Below, in pieces: positions 38,504-47,310 of a DNA stretch of 56,366 nucleotides (position 1 is its first letter; each line of letters opens with the position of its first letter). A program made the position numbers and the translations under genes. The notes under the pieces were generated by a model. It searched no databases, was not told where the DNA came from, and worked only from the letters and a program-made list of their open reading frames with translations. Source of the stretch: Listeria floridensis FSL S10-1187 (lineage in GTDB: Bacteria > Bacillota > Bacilli > Lactobacillales > Listeriaceae). The stretch lies in NCBI RefSeq assembly GCF_000525875.1, contig NZ_AODF01000011.1:1-56366 (forward strand), in the 5' to 3' direction.

Positions 38504-39343
38504 TTGGATATCGCACAAACGCTTGAAATTCTCCTCATTGCTGTATTTGCCGGAATTATCGGTTCAATTCTTGGCCTTGGAGGAGGCATCATTGTAACAC
38601 CTGCATTGACACTTGTTTTCGGCATTGACATCCAATACGCAATCGGCGCAAGCATCATTTCTGTAATCGCAACGAGTAGCGGTTCTGCGATTGCCTATAT
38701 TCGCGACCGAATTACAAACCTTCGCGTCGGCATGTTTCTTGAAATCGCAACGACACTTGGAGCCATTACCGGCGCTTTTATCGGCGGACTTCTATCCGCG
38801 ACAGCGCTCTACATCATATTTGGGCTGCTCTTACTATATTCCGCAATTAATATGATTAAAAAGGCGAGCACCGAGATTCCTGTTAACGTAAAGCCTGATC
38901 CGCTCGCCACCAAATTAAACTTGCATGACAGCTATTATGACAAAGCACTTCGCCGCGAAGTAGACTATCAAGTGGCAAATGTCCCAGCCGGCTTCGGCGT
39001 AATGTACGGCGCGGGCGTTGCAAGCGGACTTCTCGGCATTGGGAGCGGCGCCTTCAAAGTTATGGCACTCGATGTCTTCATGAAAATGCCGCTCAAAGTA
39101 TCCAGTGCAACGAGCAATCTGATGATGGGCGTAACCGCAGCCGCAAGCGCAACCGTATATCTCTTCAAAGGCGACATTGATCCGACCATCGCAGCTCCTG
39201 TTGCAATCGGCGTTTTAATCGGCGCCACCCTAGGAACAAAAATCATGCAACGCTTAAAGAGTCGTGTTATCCGGCTTATCTTCATTCCGGTACTGCTTTA
39301 TGTCGCTCTCCAAATGATACTGCAAGGATTGGGGTGGATTTAG
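38504..39343 (+). CDS. yunE: TauE/SafE-family membrane transporter YunE
   Basis: 279 residues, eight membrane helices, sulfite/anion exporter (DUF81, TauE/SafE) family with the duplicated motif GLGGGIIVTPAL (residues about 23-34) and GIGSGAFKVMAL (about 176-187). TTG start after AAAGGAAG. Directly adjoins the DUF1634 gene, the usual pair. Substrate unknown. Confidence 0.9.
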   Translation: MDIAQTLEILLIAVFAGIIGSILGLGGGIIVTPALTLVFGIDIQYAIGASIISVIATSSGSAIAYIRDRITNLRVGMFLEIATTLGAITGAFIGGLLSATALYIIFGLLLLYSAINMIKKASTEIPVNVKPDPLATKLNLHDSYYDKALRREVDYQVANVPAGFGVMYGAGVASGLLGIGSGAFKVMALDVFMKMPLKVSSATSNLMMGVTAAASATVYLFKGDIDPTIAAPVAIGVLIGATLGTKIMQRLKSRVIRLIFIPVLLYVALQMILQGLGWI

Positions 39344-39715
39344 ATGTCAGAAAACAAAACCAAAAACGAAGAAATGTATCACGTTGAGGCAATCGTCGGC
39401 GGTCTCCTCCGCATCGGCGTCTTCATCAGTGCCGCAATCATCATTATCGGTCTTGCACTCTATGTTATCACTGGTGAAAGCGGCTATCCCGGCACCACCT
39501 ACCCAACCACATTTGGCACAATTTTCTCGGGACTAGTTTCCCTCAAACCATTCGCCATCATGATGTTCGGTCTGCTTTGCCTAATTTTGACACCGGTCTT
39601 TCGGGTGGTCGTATCCCTGTTCACCTTTCTGAAAGAAAAAGACTACCTTTACGTTGGGATCACTGGAATCGTACTCGTTATCCTAGTCATTAGTTTTTTG
39701 ATTGGGAAAGGGTGA
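39344..39715 (+). CDS. DUF1634 membrane protein, YunE partner
   Basis: 123 residues, three membrane helices (about residues 20-42, 65-85, 97-120), DUF1634 family. ATG immediately follows the yunE stop. Families DUF81 and DUF1634 are usually encoded as pairs and may form one transporter. Confidence 0.88.
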   Translation: MSENKTKNEEMYHVEAIVGGLLRIGVFISAAIIIIGLALYVITGESGYPGTTYPTTFGTIFSGLVSLKPFAIMMFGLLCLILTPVFRVVVSLFTFLKEKDYLYVGITGIVLVILVISFLIGKG

Positions 39716-39835
39716 GGTGAGTATTTATCATTTTAGTTACTTAGTCCATATCTGATGAGTTCCCTCATTTTGATAATACTAGATATTTTATGGAGAAACT
39801 GTTGACTTTCAGCAGAATCTTTACAGAGCTATGTG

Positions 39836-39847
39836 ACGGACGTCCGT
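39836..39847. repeat. Perfect 12-bp palindrome, possible orphan operator
   Basis: ACGGACGTCCGT is a perfect palindrome within TGACGGACGTCCGTTTGACA, the style of many TetR-family operators. No regulator gene is next to it. Could be left from a deleted TetR-controlled gene. Confidence 0.4.
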
Positions 39848-39920
39848 TTGACACTCGAAAAAAGCATTTTATTCTCTATAACAGGATTGGATGAAATCAA
39901 TCTCTTGAGGATGAACACCT

Positions 39921-40016
39921 TGTGAGATTTGAACACTGAAACTATTTTTTGCTACATCAAAAAGAGCATTTTCCAGTAAAAAAAGGAAATGCTTTTTTTA
40001 GTGTTCAGATTTCACA
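39921..40016. repeat. Nested inverted repeats around a terminator-like hairpin
   Basis: Outer arms 39921-39936 (TGTGAGATTTGAACAC) and 40001-40016 (GTGTTCAGATTTCACA) are inverted copies with 14 of 16 matches. Inside, AGCATTTTCC and GGAAATGCT (39965-39992) form a hairpin followed by T7. The whole can fold into one long structure; it may be a small RNA, a MITE-like remnant or a strong terminator for yunE-DUF1634. Confidence 0.5.
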
Positions 40017-40579
40017 CCATGAAATGTTCAGTTGCAGAATGCTATTTGGGCTAAAAGTCGAATTTTTCTGCTCAAGGTGAATTTTTCAATGAAATTATAC
40101 TACTAAGATAATCGAATGGGAGAAAATAACCTCATCTTAATAAATAGTATACATTGGTTGATATAATTTACGTCCTACCGCGTTTGTCCACATGAATGAA
40201 TGCGTAAACGATGATGACAACCTAACAATTGATACCCCGCTTAGAGCAAAGATAGCGTTGAAATCATAGATACTTTTGATAAATTATGTATTGATTATCT
40301 AAACAATACAAATTCAATGCCCATAATTCTTCAGATATTTAACCGAAAAAAGCAAAGTCAACTGATACATCTAAAAAACATTCAATTGTAGATATATTTA
40401 CTAACCTGAACACTTATGATGACAAAATCGTGAACTAGAATCACAAGAGTCACTCCCTGCAATCATAAAAAATCATTTTATTCGTTTTGTTTGCAGTAAA
40501 TTTTTGTATTGTTTTAAGTCATACTCCCATGCCCCTATGTAAAACACAATCTATCAAAAATAACTAAGAATAAATCACG

Positions 40580-40608
40580 TTGACAAAGTACACTGGATGT
40601 ACTAATAT
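40580..40608 (+). promoter_or_regulatory. Promoter of marR-type gene
   Basis: TTGACA (40580-40585) and TAATAT (40603-40608) with exactly 17 bases between, about 50 bases before the ATG. The spacer is filled by operator 1. Confidence 0.8.
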
Positions 40609-40636
40609 AACTTTTATAAAGTACATTAAGTATACT
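40587..40636. promoter_or_regulatory. Two MarR-type operators
   Basis: Operator 1 (40587-40603): AGTACA-N5-TGTACT, perfect arms, lying between the -35 and -10 boxes. Operator 2 (40620-40636): AGTACA-N5-TATACT, one mismatch. Their start points are 33 bases apart, about three helix turns. Position fits autorepression by the MarR-type product. Confidence 0.65.
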
Positions 40637-40657
40637 TAATTGACAGGAGTGACCCGT

Positions 40658-41087
40658 ATGGATGATTTCATAAAAGCCTCTGAACAAATCTCTCTATTTT
40701 GTAGGATGAACAATCAAATAAAACCAAATTTACCTATTCGTGCCAGCGAGATGGGAATGTTGATCTATCTCGTAAAGACAGATGAAGAAAAAACCCCTTT
40801 AGGTGTAGCAAATTTTTTTTCGTTTCACAAAATCGATGGCAACCAACATGGTGACCTCCTTATCTTCAAAAGGATTTCTCCAAAAAAAGCAGTCTGATAA
40901 AGATAAGCGCAGTTTTATACTTATTCCGACAGATAAAGCCATACAACTTGTTGAAGAAACCTATCAAGATTATTTCACAATGATTTCAACATTGCATAAA
41001 AAAATGGGCGAGAAAAATTTTTCTGAACTTGTAAGATTACTGGAAGACGCAAATCATATTCTATTGGAGGAAAAAAGGAATGGGTAG
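40658..41087 (+). pseudogene. MarR-family regulator, frameshifted
   Basis: 142 residues after removal of one A from AAAA at 40829-40832 (join FSFHKSMATNMVTSLSSKGFLQKK). The helix-turn-helix and wing are TPLGVANFFSFHKSMATNMV and KKQSDKDKRSFILIPTDKA, as in MarR repressors of redox or drug responses. ATG at 40658 lies after GACAGGAGTGA. The stop overlaps the SDR gene start by eight bases, so the two are co-transcribed and presumably autoregulated through the operators upstream. Confidence 0.85.
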
Positions 41088-41940
41088 AATTTTAGTAACA
41101 GGTGCATCTGGAAATGTTGGTAAATATGTGACACATTATGCTATTGCAAATAAACAAGAAGTAACAGTAGCCGGAACATCGGTGGAAAAGCTATCTACTC
41201 TATTTGGCGATACAGCAAGAATCGTTCGTTTTGATTTTGCTGATCCAGCCACATTTTCACAAGCTTTAGAAGACGTCGATCGAATATTTATTATGCGTCC
41301 ACCTCATTTAGGCAAACTTGAAGATTTAAAACCATTTATTGATGCTGTTGATCCGAAAAAAATAAAACTCGTTAGTTTTCTTTCTTTAATTGGTATTGAA
41401 CACAATCCAATCCCTCCACACTATAAAATCGAAAAGTACATTGAGCAAGCCAACTTACCCTATTGCCACATTCGACCTAGTTTCTTTATGCAAAATATAA
41501 GTGGTATCCATGCTTTTGAAATTAAGCACTTTAACCGGATTGTTGTTCCAGTTAAAAAAGCATTAACCAGCTTTATAGATACGGAAGACATTGGTGAATT
41601 TACTGCAAAAGTATTAAGTGAGCCTGAAAAGCACCAAAATAGCGCGTATTCAATTACAGGACCGGAAGCCATCGACTATTGGCGAGTTGCAGAAATTCTT
41701 TCCAAACAGCTAAATCGAGAGATTGTCTATACTAACCCTAAACCTGCTTTTACAAAAAAATATTGGATCAAAGTAAGGGGGCTAGAAAAAAAGTATAGTA
41801 CTATTATGAGTATGTTGTATTTGATGACGCGCTTAGGAACTGCTAAAAGAGTGACTTCTGTTTTCAAACAGGTTATGGGGAAAGAACCTCAGACTTTCGA
41901 GCAATTTGCAGAGAAGAATAACATGTATTGGAAGCAGTAA
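41080..41940 (+). CDS. NmrA-like NAD(P)-binding oxidoreductase
   Basis: 286 residues, atypical SDR of the NmrA/QorB type. Rossmann motif MGRILVTGASGNVGKYVTHY at the N-terminus; DRIFIMRPPHLGKLED and LVSFLSLIGIEHNPIPPHYKIEKYIE follow. Often controlled by MarR or HxlR regulators and linked to quinone or electrophile stress, which fits the overlapping marR-type gene. AGGAAAAAAGG precedes the ATG. AT-rich compared with the backbone. Confidence 0.9.
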   Translation: MGRILVTGASGNVGKYVTHYAIANKQEVTVAGTSVEKLSTLFGDTARIVRFDFADPATFSQALEDVDRIFIMRPPHLGKLEDLKPFIDAVDPKKIKLVSFLSLIGIEHNPIPPHYKIEKYIEQANLPYCHIRPSFFMQNISGIHAFEIKHFNRIVVPVKKALTSFIDTEDIGEFTAKVLSEPEKHQNSAYSITGPEAIDYWRVAEILSKQLNREIVYTNPKPAFTKKYWIKVRGLEKKYSTIMSMLYLMTRLGTAKRVTSVFKQVMGKEPQTFEQFAEKNNMYWKQ

Positions 41941-42173
41941 AAAATGAAAAATATGATGTAGGTTTTACTCTTAATATCAATGATAAAAACGATGTGTCTA
42001 ACTATTTCTTTGATGATGAACTTGCCAAGGAAATGGGGAATTTTGATAAGGAACAATCTGCTCCGCTTTCAAGTAAAAAAGCGTCTTACAGCAGCCAAAA
42101 TAAACTATCTACTCCTGAAGAAAGACGAGCTTATTTTAAGAATTCGAAAGGCCTAAATTTAAGCGGTTTATAG
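41928..42173 (+). CDS. Hypothetical protein, possibly a gene fragment
   Basis: An 81-residue frame beginning with TTG at 41928, inside the end of the SDR gene, and with no clear ribosome-binding site. It reads EKYDVGFTLNINDKNDVSNY then a hydrophilic, serine-rich tail ending KNSKGLNLSGL, followed by a clean terminator. Composition looks like a protein C-terminus, so it may be the end of a gene whose front was replaced by the marR-SDR unit. I do not recognise it. Confidence 0.4.
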   Translation: MEAVKNEKYDVGFTLNINDKNDVSNYFFDDELAKEMGNFDKEQSAPLSSKKASYSSQNKLSTPEERRAYFKNSKGLNLSGL

Positions 42174-42177
42174 CTAT

Positions 42178-42217
42178 AAAAAGAGCATGCTACGGCGAAC
42201 CGCATGCTCTTTTTATG
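42178..42217. terminator. Terminator between accessory genes
   Basis: AAAAAGAGCATGC and GCATGCTCTTTTT form a 13-bp stem with a loop of about 11 bases, bidirectional. Confidence 0.85.
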
Positions 42218-42249
42218 ATTATCAGTCTGCTGAAGCATTCTACTCTGTG

Positions 42250-42846
42250 CTAGTCACACAACGCTACCTCTCTTTTCTTTCGCTCATCCTTTATTTTTTC
42301 AACCTTATCTAAGTACCGATAGATAGTTGTCCGCGATACATTCCATCGTTCCGCAATACTTTTAATCGGTGTTCCATTTTCCACAAGTTTACGTAACGGC
42401 TTGTGATCCTCTTCTGATAATTTTTCTGGACGTCCTCCATTTCTTCCTCTTGCACGTGCTGCCACTCGTCCAGCTGCTGAACGTTCTAAGATTAAATTTC
42501 GTTCAAACTCTGCAAAGGCTACAAACAAGTGGAAAATCAGTTGACTAGTTGATCTCGATTTGTCCATCGTAATGTTCTCTTGTAAACTGTGAAAAATAAC
42601 ACCATTCTCGTTCAGTTGATTGACAATCCGGATTAAATCCTCCATATTTCTTCCCAGACGATCTAAACGCCAAACAACCAACGTATCTCCTGATCGGCAA
42701 TATTGAATCGCTTCTTCCAATCCAGGATCTTTACTTTTTGCCTCACTGATATAATCCGTAAAAATTTTTTCACACCCATCTTTTTCTAAGCTATCCATTT
42801 GTAAGTCTAAATTTTGTAAACCTGTCGAAACTCGCGCATAGTAAAT
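42250..42846 (-). CDS. Serine resolvase/invertase without a normal start codon
   Basis: Site-specific recombinase of the Tn3 resolvase/Hin group, about 198 residues. The frame upstream of the first ATG (42798) gives KIYYARVSTGLQNLDLQ, holding the catalytic serine in RVS; then WRLDRLGRNMEDLI, FVAFAEFERNLILERSAAGRVAARARGR and a C-terminal helix-turn-helix (IKSIAERWNVSRTTIYRYL). Starting at 42798 would drop the catalytic serine. The natural start position carries ATA (42844-42846) instead of ATG, with a stop shortly upstream, so the gene is either poorly expressed or carries an error. It marks a transposon or plasmid remnant; no transposase is next to it. Confidence 0.82.
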   Translation of the reverse strand: MYYARVSTGLQNLDLQMDSLEKDGCEKIFTDYISEAKSKDPGLEEAIQYCRSGDTLVVWRLDRLGRNMEDLIRIVNQLNENGVIFHSLQENITMDKSRSTSQLIFHLFVAFAEFERNLILERSAAGRVAARARGRNGGRPEKLSEEDHKPLRKLVENGTPIKSIAERWNVSRTTIYRYLDKVEKIKDERKKREVALCD

Positions 42847-43327
42847 TTTTATTTTTCGTAACTTTCAAAACACATTCTATCTTATTTTCGTTTTATTGTG
42901 CCATAACTTAAATGAACTAGATATACTGGTCATAGATTATTTTATGGGTTTATGAACAGGATAACGATCATTTTTAGATGAAAATTCATGAAAAATAACC
43001 CTGTCCAGAAAATGGTCATTTTCTGGACAGGGAAAAACGAATCATTCTTAAGTATTTTTTCATTGTATTACTAGTTTATTTTAAAGTTCAGACGATAAAC
43101 TAGTTTAATCAAATGAAAGAAAATCATTTTTACTCTTTTTTAAACAGTATGCTTTCCTACCTTTTTCCAAACTAGTTTTTTGGTGTTCATTTTTCAATCA
43201 GAAATCTTATTCTCCTTTTATCTTATTCAATTGATTCACTAAAATTGCCTAAAAACACCCAAAAAAATCAAGCTACCAATTAATTAGCATACTCCCAACC
43301 AACTTCCATTTGACATATCACACATTT
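42847..43327. other. Gene-free stretch with a 34-bp perfect inverted repeat
   Basis: AT-rich spacer of about 480 bases between the resolvase and the SEFIR gene. The only strong structure is the palindrome at 42999-43032. No coding frame is convincing. Confidence 0.55.
42999..43032. repeat. 34-bp inverted repeat with 16-bp perfect arms
   Basis: CCCTGTCCAGAAAATG and CATTTTCTGGACAGGG pair perfectly around GT. It has no long T-run, so a simple terminator is unlikely. It could be a recombination site, a fused pair of transposon ends or a hairpin RNA. Confidence 0.7.
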
Positions 43328-44751
43328 TCAAGTTGTTGTTCCTATTTCATCACCTTTTATATATCTTTCGAAATTAGGAATTGATTCCCAACTATTTCTA
43401 TAGCCCATTTCTTCCGGTATTGTTTTAATTCTCTCAATAAATTCAATTTCTGATACACCAAAGATTGGCAACATATCTTCTAGTACTTTTCTAGATTTCA
43501 AAGCACTAATAATACTTATCCGCTCGTTAATTCTATGCAAATATATATATGTTAATGGAAACCAAATACTATATGAATTAGAATTTCCAATAGGATTTAT
43601 ATTACTTACAAAATAGAGCAACATATCTGTTTCTATCATGTTTTTAAATTCCTTTTCTGTGGATCGCTCTTTCATAAAATCTGCAGTTAAAGAAACACGT
43701 TTACTTTCTTTTGAAAGTTTCCCTTCAAATATGATTCTAGTTGGATGTCGAAAAATGTAAAACGACACATTCTTATGTCGTCGCTTATCAAAATATAAGT
43801 GATTTATTAGTGAAGAAACTATATCCAACCTTTTATACTTAATAAAAATTGAGTTTGCAACAAGGAATAACTCTGTAAGCAGAAATTTAATTGCCTCTGA
43901 GCTCAATTCATTTCCCTTTTCTTCAAGATAATAGATTTGATTATTAAAGTCCTCAAAAAAGTCAACAATAAAAATATTATTCATCTTATTATCCTGAACA
44001 AATGCATTAATTACTGTTGAAAAAGATTTTCGAAAAGGAAGAGACTCATGTATCATCCGAATAGCCGCCTCATCTGCCTCTTCATCCTCTTCTTTTTGAA
44101 ATGCTTAATTTTTTAAGTTCTTCTATAAAACAATCAAGATACTCCTTAGTTGCATATGAAAGTCTCTGTGTATTCTTATCTAATGCTTTTTCAACTAAAC
44201 TTGCTTTTCTTTCAATTTCAAATGTATCTACACTATCATCAAGTAGGAATGCTGGTACTTTACCCAGTTTTGGTTTTCTCAAATTCGGCTTATCAAAAAT
44301 CTCTCTTAACAATCTTTCAAAACCATCTTGAAAGACTTCGTCGCTTGATAAGTCAATGTACATTCTTCCGTTAACATAAAGTGGAAGGTATTCTTTCCCT
44401 GTTTCTTCATCTCTTTCAAAGACAATAGGAATAAATTTATTTCTTCCCAAGTCATCGTACATGGCAGGAGTTATAATTTGCGTTTCTGTTCCAACACCGC
44501 CCTCTCTTCCATCAGCTTTTTCAGAATAAAGCTTGTCTGAAATAATAAGGACTCGATCAATTGATTTATCTTTTATCATTTGCTCCATAAAATCATACTT
44601 ATCCTGACCGACGTTTAAATCCCAAACATCTAAAATAACTTCTACACCCGATCCCACTAAAGATTTAGCTAATTCTAACACTCTTGATTTATGTTCTTCA
44701 CTAGACCAACTATATGATATAAATACTTTTTTTCGTTTCTATAGTTTCCAT
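43328..44751 (-). pseudogene. SEFIR (TIR-like) domain protein, frameshifted twice
   Basis: After removing one A from A7 (44727-44733) and one T from TTT (44099-44101, coding strand), a single 473-residue protein results. Start ATG at 44749-44751 follows GGAGGACG. Residues about 1-150 are a SEFIR domain, a TIR relative: VFISYSWSSEEHKSRVLELA, then EVILDVWDLNVGQDKYDFME, RVLIISDKLYSEKADG. After an acidic linker (QKEEDEEADEAAIRM) comes a C-terminal domain of about 230 residues, helical, unrecognised. Bacterial SEFIR/TIR proteins often serve in anti-phage immunity or as NAD-consuming effectors; here this is inference. AT-rich, next to a resolvase, so probably acquired. Confidence 0.7.
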
Positions 44752-44840
44752 TTACGTCCTCCAATCGTTTTCTCTTTTCATTTATAACTATTATAGTCAA
44801 ACCAATTATAAGCATCATCCATTGTTCTCTCCGAATAATT

Positions 44841-45214
44841 TAATTAAAGTTAGTCGCATTAATTGAAATGTATCCCGCAAGCTCATCTCCACCAAATTCA
44901 GTAGATAACATTTTACCAGCCATTTGTAAAGATAATTCTGGAATCATTTATTCTTTTTTTTGACTATCCTCTAACATATTAATTAATATTAACTATTTCT
45001 CTAAAATATTGACATTACCTTGTTTATAAATGCTATTTATTGAACCATTTACAAAGTTATGTATATGTTGATATAACTGAAGAGCATGTGTAAGTAGTTT
45101 TTCTATATCTGTAGTTTTCTTTTCGTTTTCAAATTGTTAAACTTTATCCCAGGACAAGTTTCTTTACTTCTACCAAAAGATATCCTTTTATCTGCTTCTT
45201 CCCAAAGACCTTCC
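44841..45214 (-). pseudogene. Decayed gene upstream of SEFIR gene
   Basis: The minus strand reads MEGLWEEADKRISFGRSKET, CPGIKF, then in a second frame FENEKKTTDIEKLLTHALQL and YQHIHNFVNGSINSIYKQGN, then, past two in-frame stops (TAG, TAA), MIPELSLQMAGKML and STEFGGDELAGYISINATNF. Protein-like composition is retained over about 115 codons with one shift and two stops, more damage than the single indels elsewhere. Order and strand suggest it was the first gene of the SEFIR operon. I do not recognise the family. Confidence 0.5.
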
Positions 45215-45837
45215 ATTAATTTTCACTATCTTTATATATTATCCATTCATTCAAGCAAAACGTCTTCATTATAGTTAAGATTTCTAACCTCTCCATATTA
45301 TCCATTAATGGGATTGTGTAGTTATTTGAGCCCCCTCATGTTTAAAGAACAGAAATTTCACATATTAAGTATAGCACAAAAATGTTTTCATTTTATTACA
45401 AAATAAAATTTTTTCTTCAATACTTTTTTAACATCATTATTCATATTTCAACCTTTCTTTTATAGACCATACTATAGACTAAAATCAAGGATTTTCCATC
45501 TCGAAAACCTGCATTCTTTCGTTGGACTAAAAAGAGTCTAGAATTTATAAGTTTTGGACTTTTATCCATAATTATATATTTTCATCTTTATTAAATAAAA
45601 CTGATTTTCCCATTTACGAAAGAAGGTTTCTAAAAGAATTAATAGAAAAGACTAGAGTTTTAATTCCCACTCTAGTCTTTTCTTCTGTTTACTTTTCTAG
45701 CATTAATCCAGTTCTTTTCCATATATTTTATTTAATTTCTTTAAAGGACTCAAAAATAATTATTTATAATAGGATAAACTACAAGATCATTCATCTTTTT
45801 AGCTTCTATTTCCCCCATTCTCCTATTCTCGTAGTCC
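45215..45837. other. AT-rich spacer with one terminator
   Basis: About 620 bases with no supported gene; a short frame at about 45220-45310 (MDNMERLEILTIMKTFCLNE) may belong to the decayed gene. A strong bidirectional terminator lies at 45645-45684. Confidence 0.5.
45645..45684. terminator. Bidirectional terminator after immunity gene
   Basis: GAAAAGACTAGAGT and ACTCTAGTCTTTTC form a 14-bp stem with a loop of about 10 bases. It lies downstream of the minus-strand candidate immunity gene. Confidence 0.85.
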
Positions 45838-46335
45838 TCAGGGAATTCTTGAAAGTCTTTTAAAAAAAGTTTCTTTGGAATATGGAGTAGACAATATTCT
45901 AGATTTAACATCTATTTCCTTCGAAAAAATTCCTAGTACAGCAACCTGTAGCTCTATGGAAAAGTGAATAATCCAGTTTTTCTTATCATTAAATAAGCAC
46001 CCGTAATCCAGTAAAAGAAACAAAGTAGCGCCATCCCATAGTCTTTGCAAGCAGTCACCAAAATCTTCTAGATTTTGGTTTAATTCTAATTCTATAATTT
46101 CAGTTTTGCCTGGAACACTTATGTGAGGTAGCCAAACAAGATTTTGAGCATTTTCATATTTTGATAAACCCAGTATGTCCTTTAACCCATGATCCATAAA
46201 ATCCTCCAAATCAAATACATATGTTGAAACTGCTCCCTTAAACACCTTTTGAGGAATGCTCTCTTCAGCGATATATAGTTCATCTATTAGTGAGTACATT
46301 ATCTTTAATTCATTAGAAGTAACTCTATTAATCAC
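45838..46335 (-). CDS. Candidate immunity protein of Rhs-type toxin
   Basis: 165 residues, soluble, acidic; starts VINRVTSNELKIMYSLIDEL (GTG at 46335) after a GGTGGATAGGAA stretch. It directly follows the Rhs core/toxin tail on the same strand, the usual place of an immunity gene. A degenerate second copy lies at 47311-47731, on the other side of the Rhs piece. Similarity between the two is high over almost the full length (for example VFKGAVSTYVFDLEDFMDHG against VFRGAVSTYVFDLKNFMDHK). I do not recognise a named domain. Confidence 0.65.
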   Translation of the reverse strand: MINRVTSNELKIMYSLIDELYIAEESIPQKVFKGAVSTYVFDLEDFMDHGLKDILGLSKYENAQNLVWLPHISVPGKTEIIELELNQNLEDFGDCLQRLWDGATLFLLLDYGCLFNDKKNWIIHFSIELQVAVLGIFSKEIDVKSRILSTPYSKETFFKRLSRIP

Positions 46336-46355
46336 TTCCTATCCACCCTCTCTAT

Positions 46356-47310
46356 TTATTTCTTCTTTCTCCTATCCCTTAATCTAAATTTTATCGGTTT
46401 TCTTTTTCCTTTTCCCCATTATTCAGCAGTCGGTTCCCCACCAGAAGAATGAGATCTTGTCGTTATTTTTTTCCATTTCGGGTATATATTTTACTTCCTT
46501 TGCTTCCCTTAGTTACTTTCCATTTTCCTTTTCTTAATCTACCTTCTAGCTGTTGTCTTGTCACATTTGATTCGTATTGTTTAACTTTTTTTCTTTTTTA
46601 ATAAACTTTATTTTTTTATTTTTTTTCTTTCCCTTATTTTTTCCTTTACTTTTACTCTTACTATAAGAATAGTTACTTCCTTTTTTTGATTTATGCCACT
46701 TATAAACTTTATACCCAGCCCATGCGGCAGTAACTCCAAGTGCTACCCCCCAACCAATCGGTCCAAAAGCTGCACCTGCAACAGCTGCATATGCCATATT
46801 TCCGTCACCATCAAAATAAATCACTGGATTATTATTCGCATAATTATACCCATTCATCGTCTGAGGATCATCTTCACCCCCCGGATCTGGGTCATATGCC
46901 GTAAATACGCCTTGTTCGGGCTCATAATACCGCGCCATCAAGTAATACTGACCAAGCTCCTTATCATACGTGTAACCCGCATACCCATAAGGATTCGCCT
47001 TCGCTTCCGCGGTCGTTGCCGTATCTGAAAGCACATTTCCCCAAGCATCGTACGTATATTCCGCAACGAGCATTCCTGCTTCATTCGTCAGCGCCACGAC
47101 ATCCCCATGCGCATTATAGTGATAATAAAGTGTCTTCCCATTCATCTTCATCGCAAGACGAACATTGTCATCCGAATACACATACTGCCGTGTTACCTTT
47201 CCAGCCGCATCTGTCTCATACAAGACATCGATACTATCGCCATCATAATGATAATTCGTGACAACCCTGTCAACGTATGTATATGCCATTTTTACATTTG
47301 GCGAGTCCAC
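46356..47310 (-). pseudogene. Rhs core fragment with toxin C-terminal tail, frameshifted
   Basis: From 47310 the frame gives YD-repeat/Rhs-associated core: YHYNAHGDVVALTNEAGMLV, EYTYDAWGNVLSD, NPYGYAGYTYDKELGQYYLMARYYEPEQGVFTAYDP, then the junction GEDDPQTMNGYNYANNNPVIYFD, after which the toxin begins. The tail is a short hydrophobic segment then a lysine-rich part; a missing A in the run at 46586-46592 restores VKQYESNVTRQQLEGRLRKG, and after a second shift near 46470 come RSHSSGG and PTAE, ending by 46356. The front of the Rhs protein is absent, so this is an orphan tail cassette. Toxic activity unknown. Confidence 0.7.

Larger units (their letters stand above)
39716..40657. other. Long intergenic region with inverted repeats and gene remnants
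   Basis: About 940 bases without an intact gene. Contents: a 12-bp palindrome at 39836-39847, nested inverted repeats at 39921-40016, short coding-like fragments at about 40190-40385 (for example MNECVNDDDNLTIDTPLRAK and DTFDKLCIDYLNNTNSM in different frames) that may be debris of a lost gene, and at its right end the promoter and operators of the marR-type gene. It marks the left border of the accessory region. Confidence 0.55.

Noticed and set aside
40190..40385. Intact small genes in the yunE-marR gap
   Set aside because: Only short fragments in different frames without ribosome-binding sites; treated as debris.
42250..42846. Complete Tn3-family transposon
   Set aside because: No tnpA and no paired 38-bp terminal repeats found around the resolvase.
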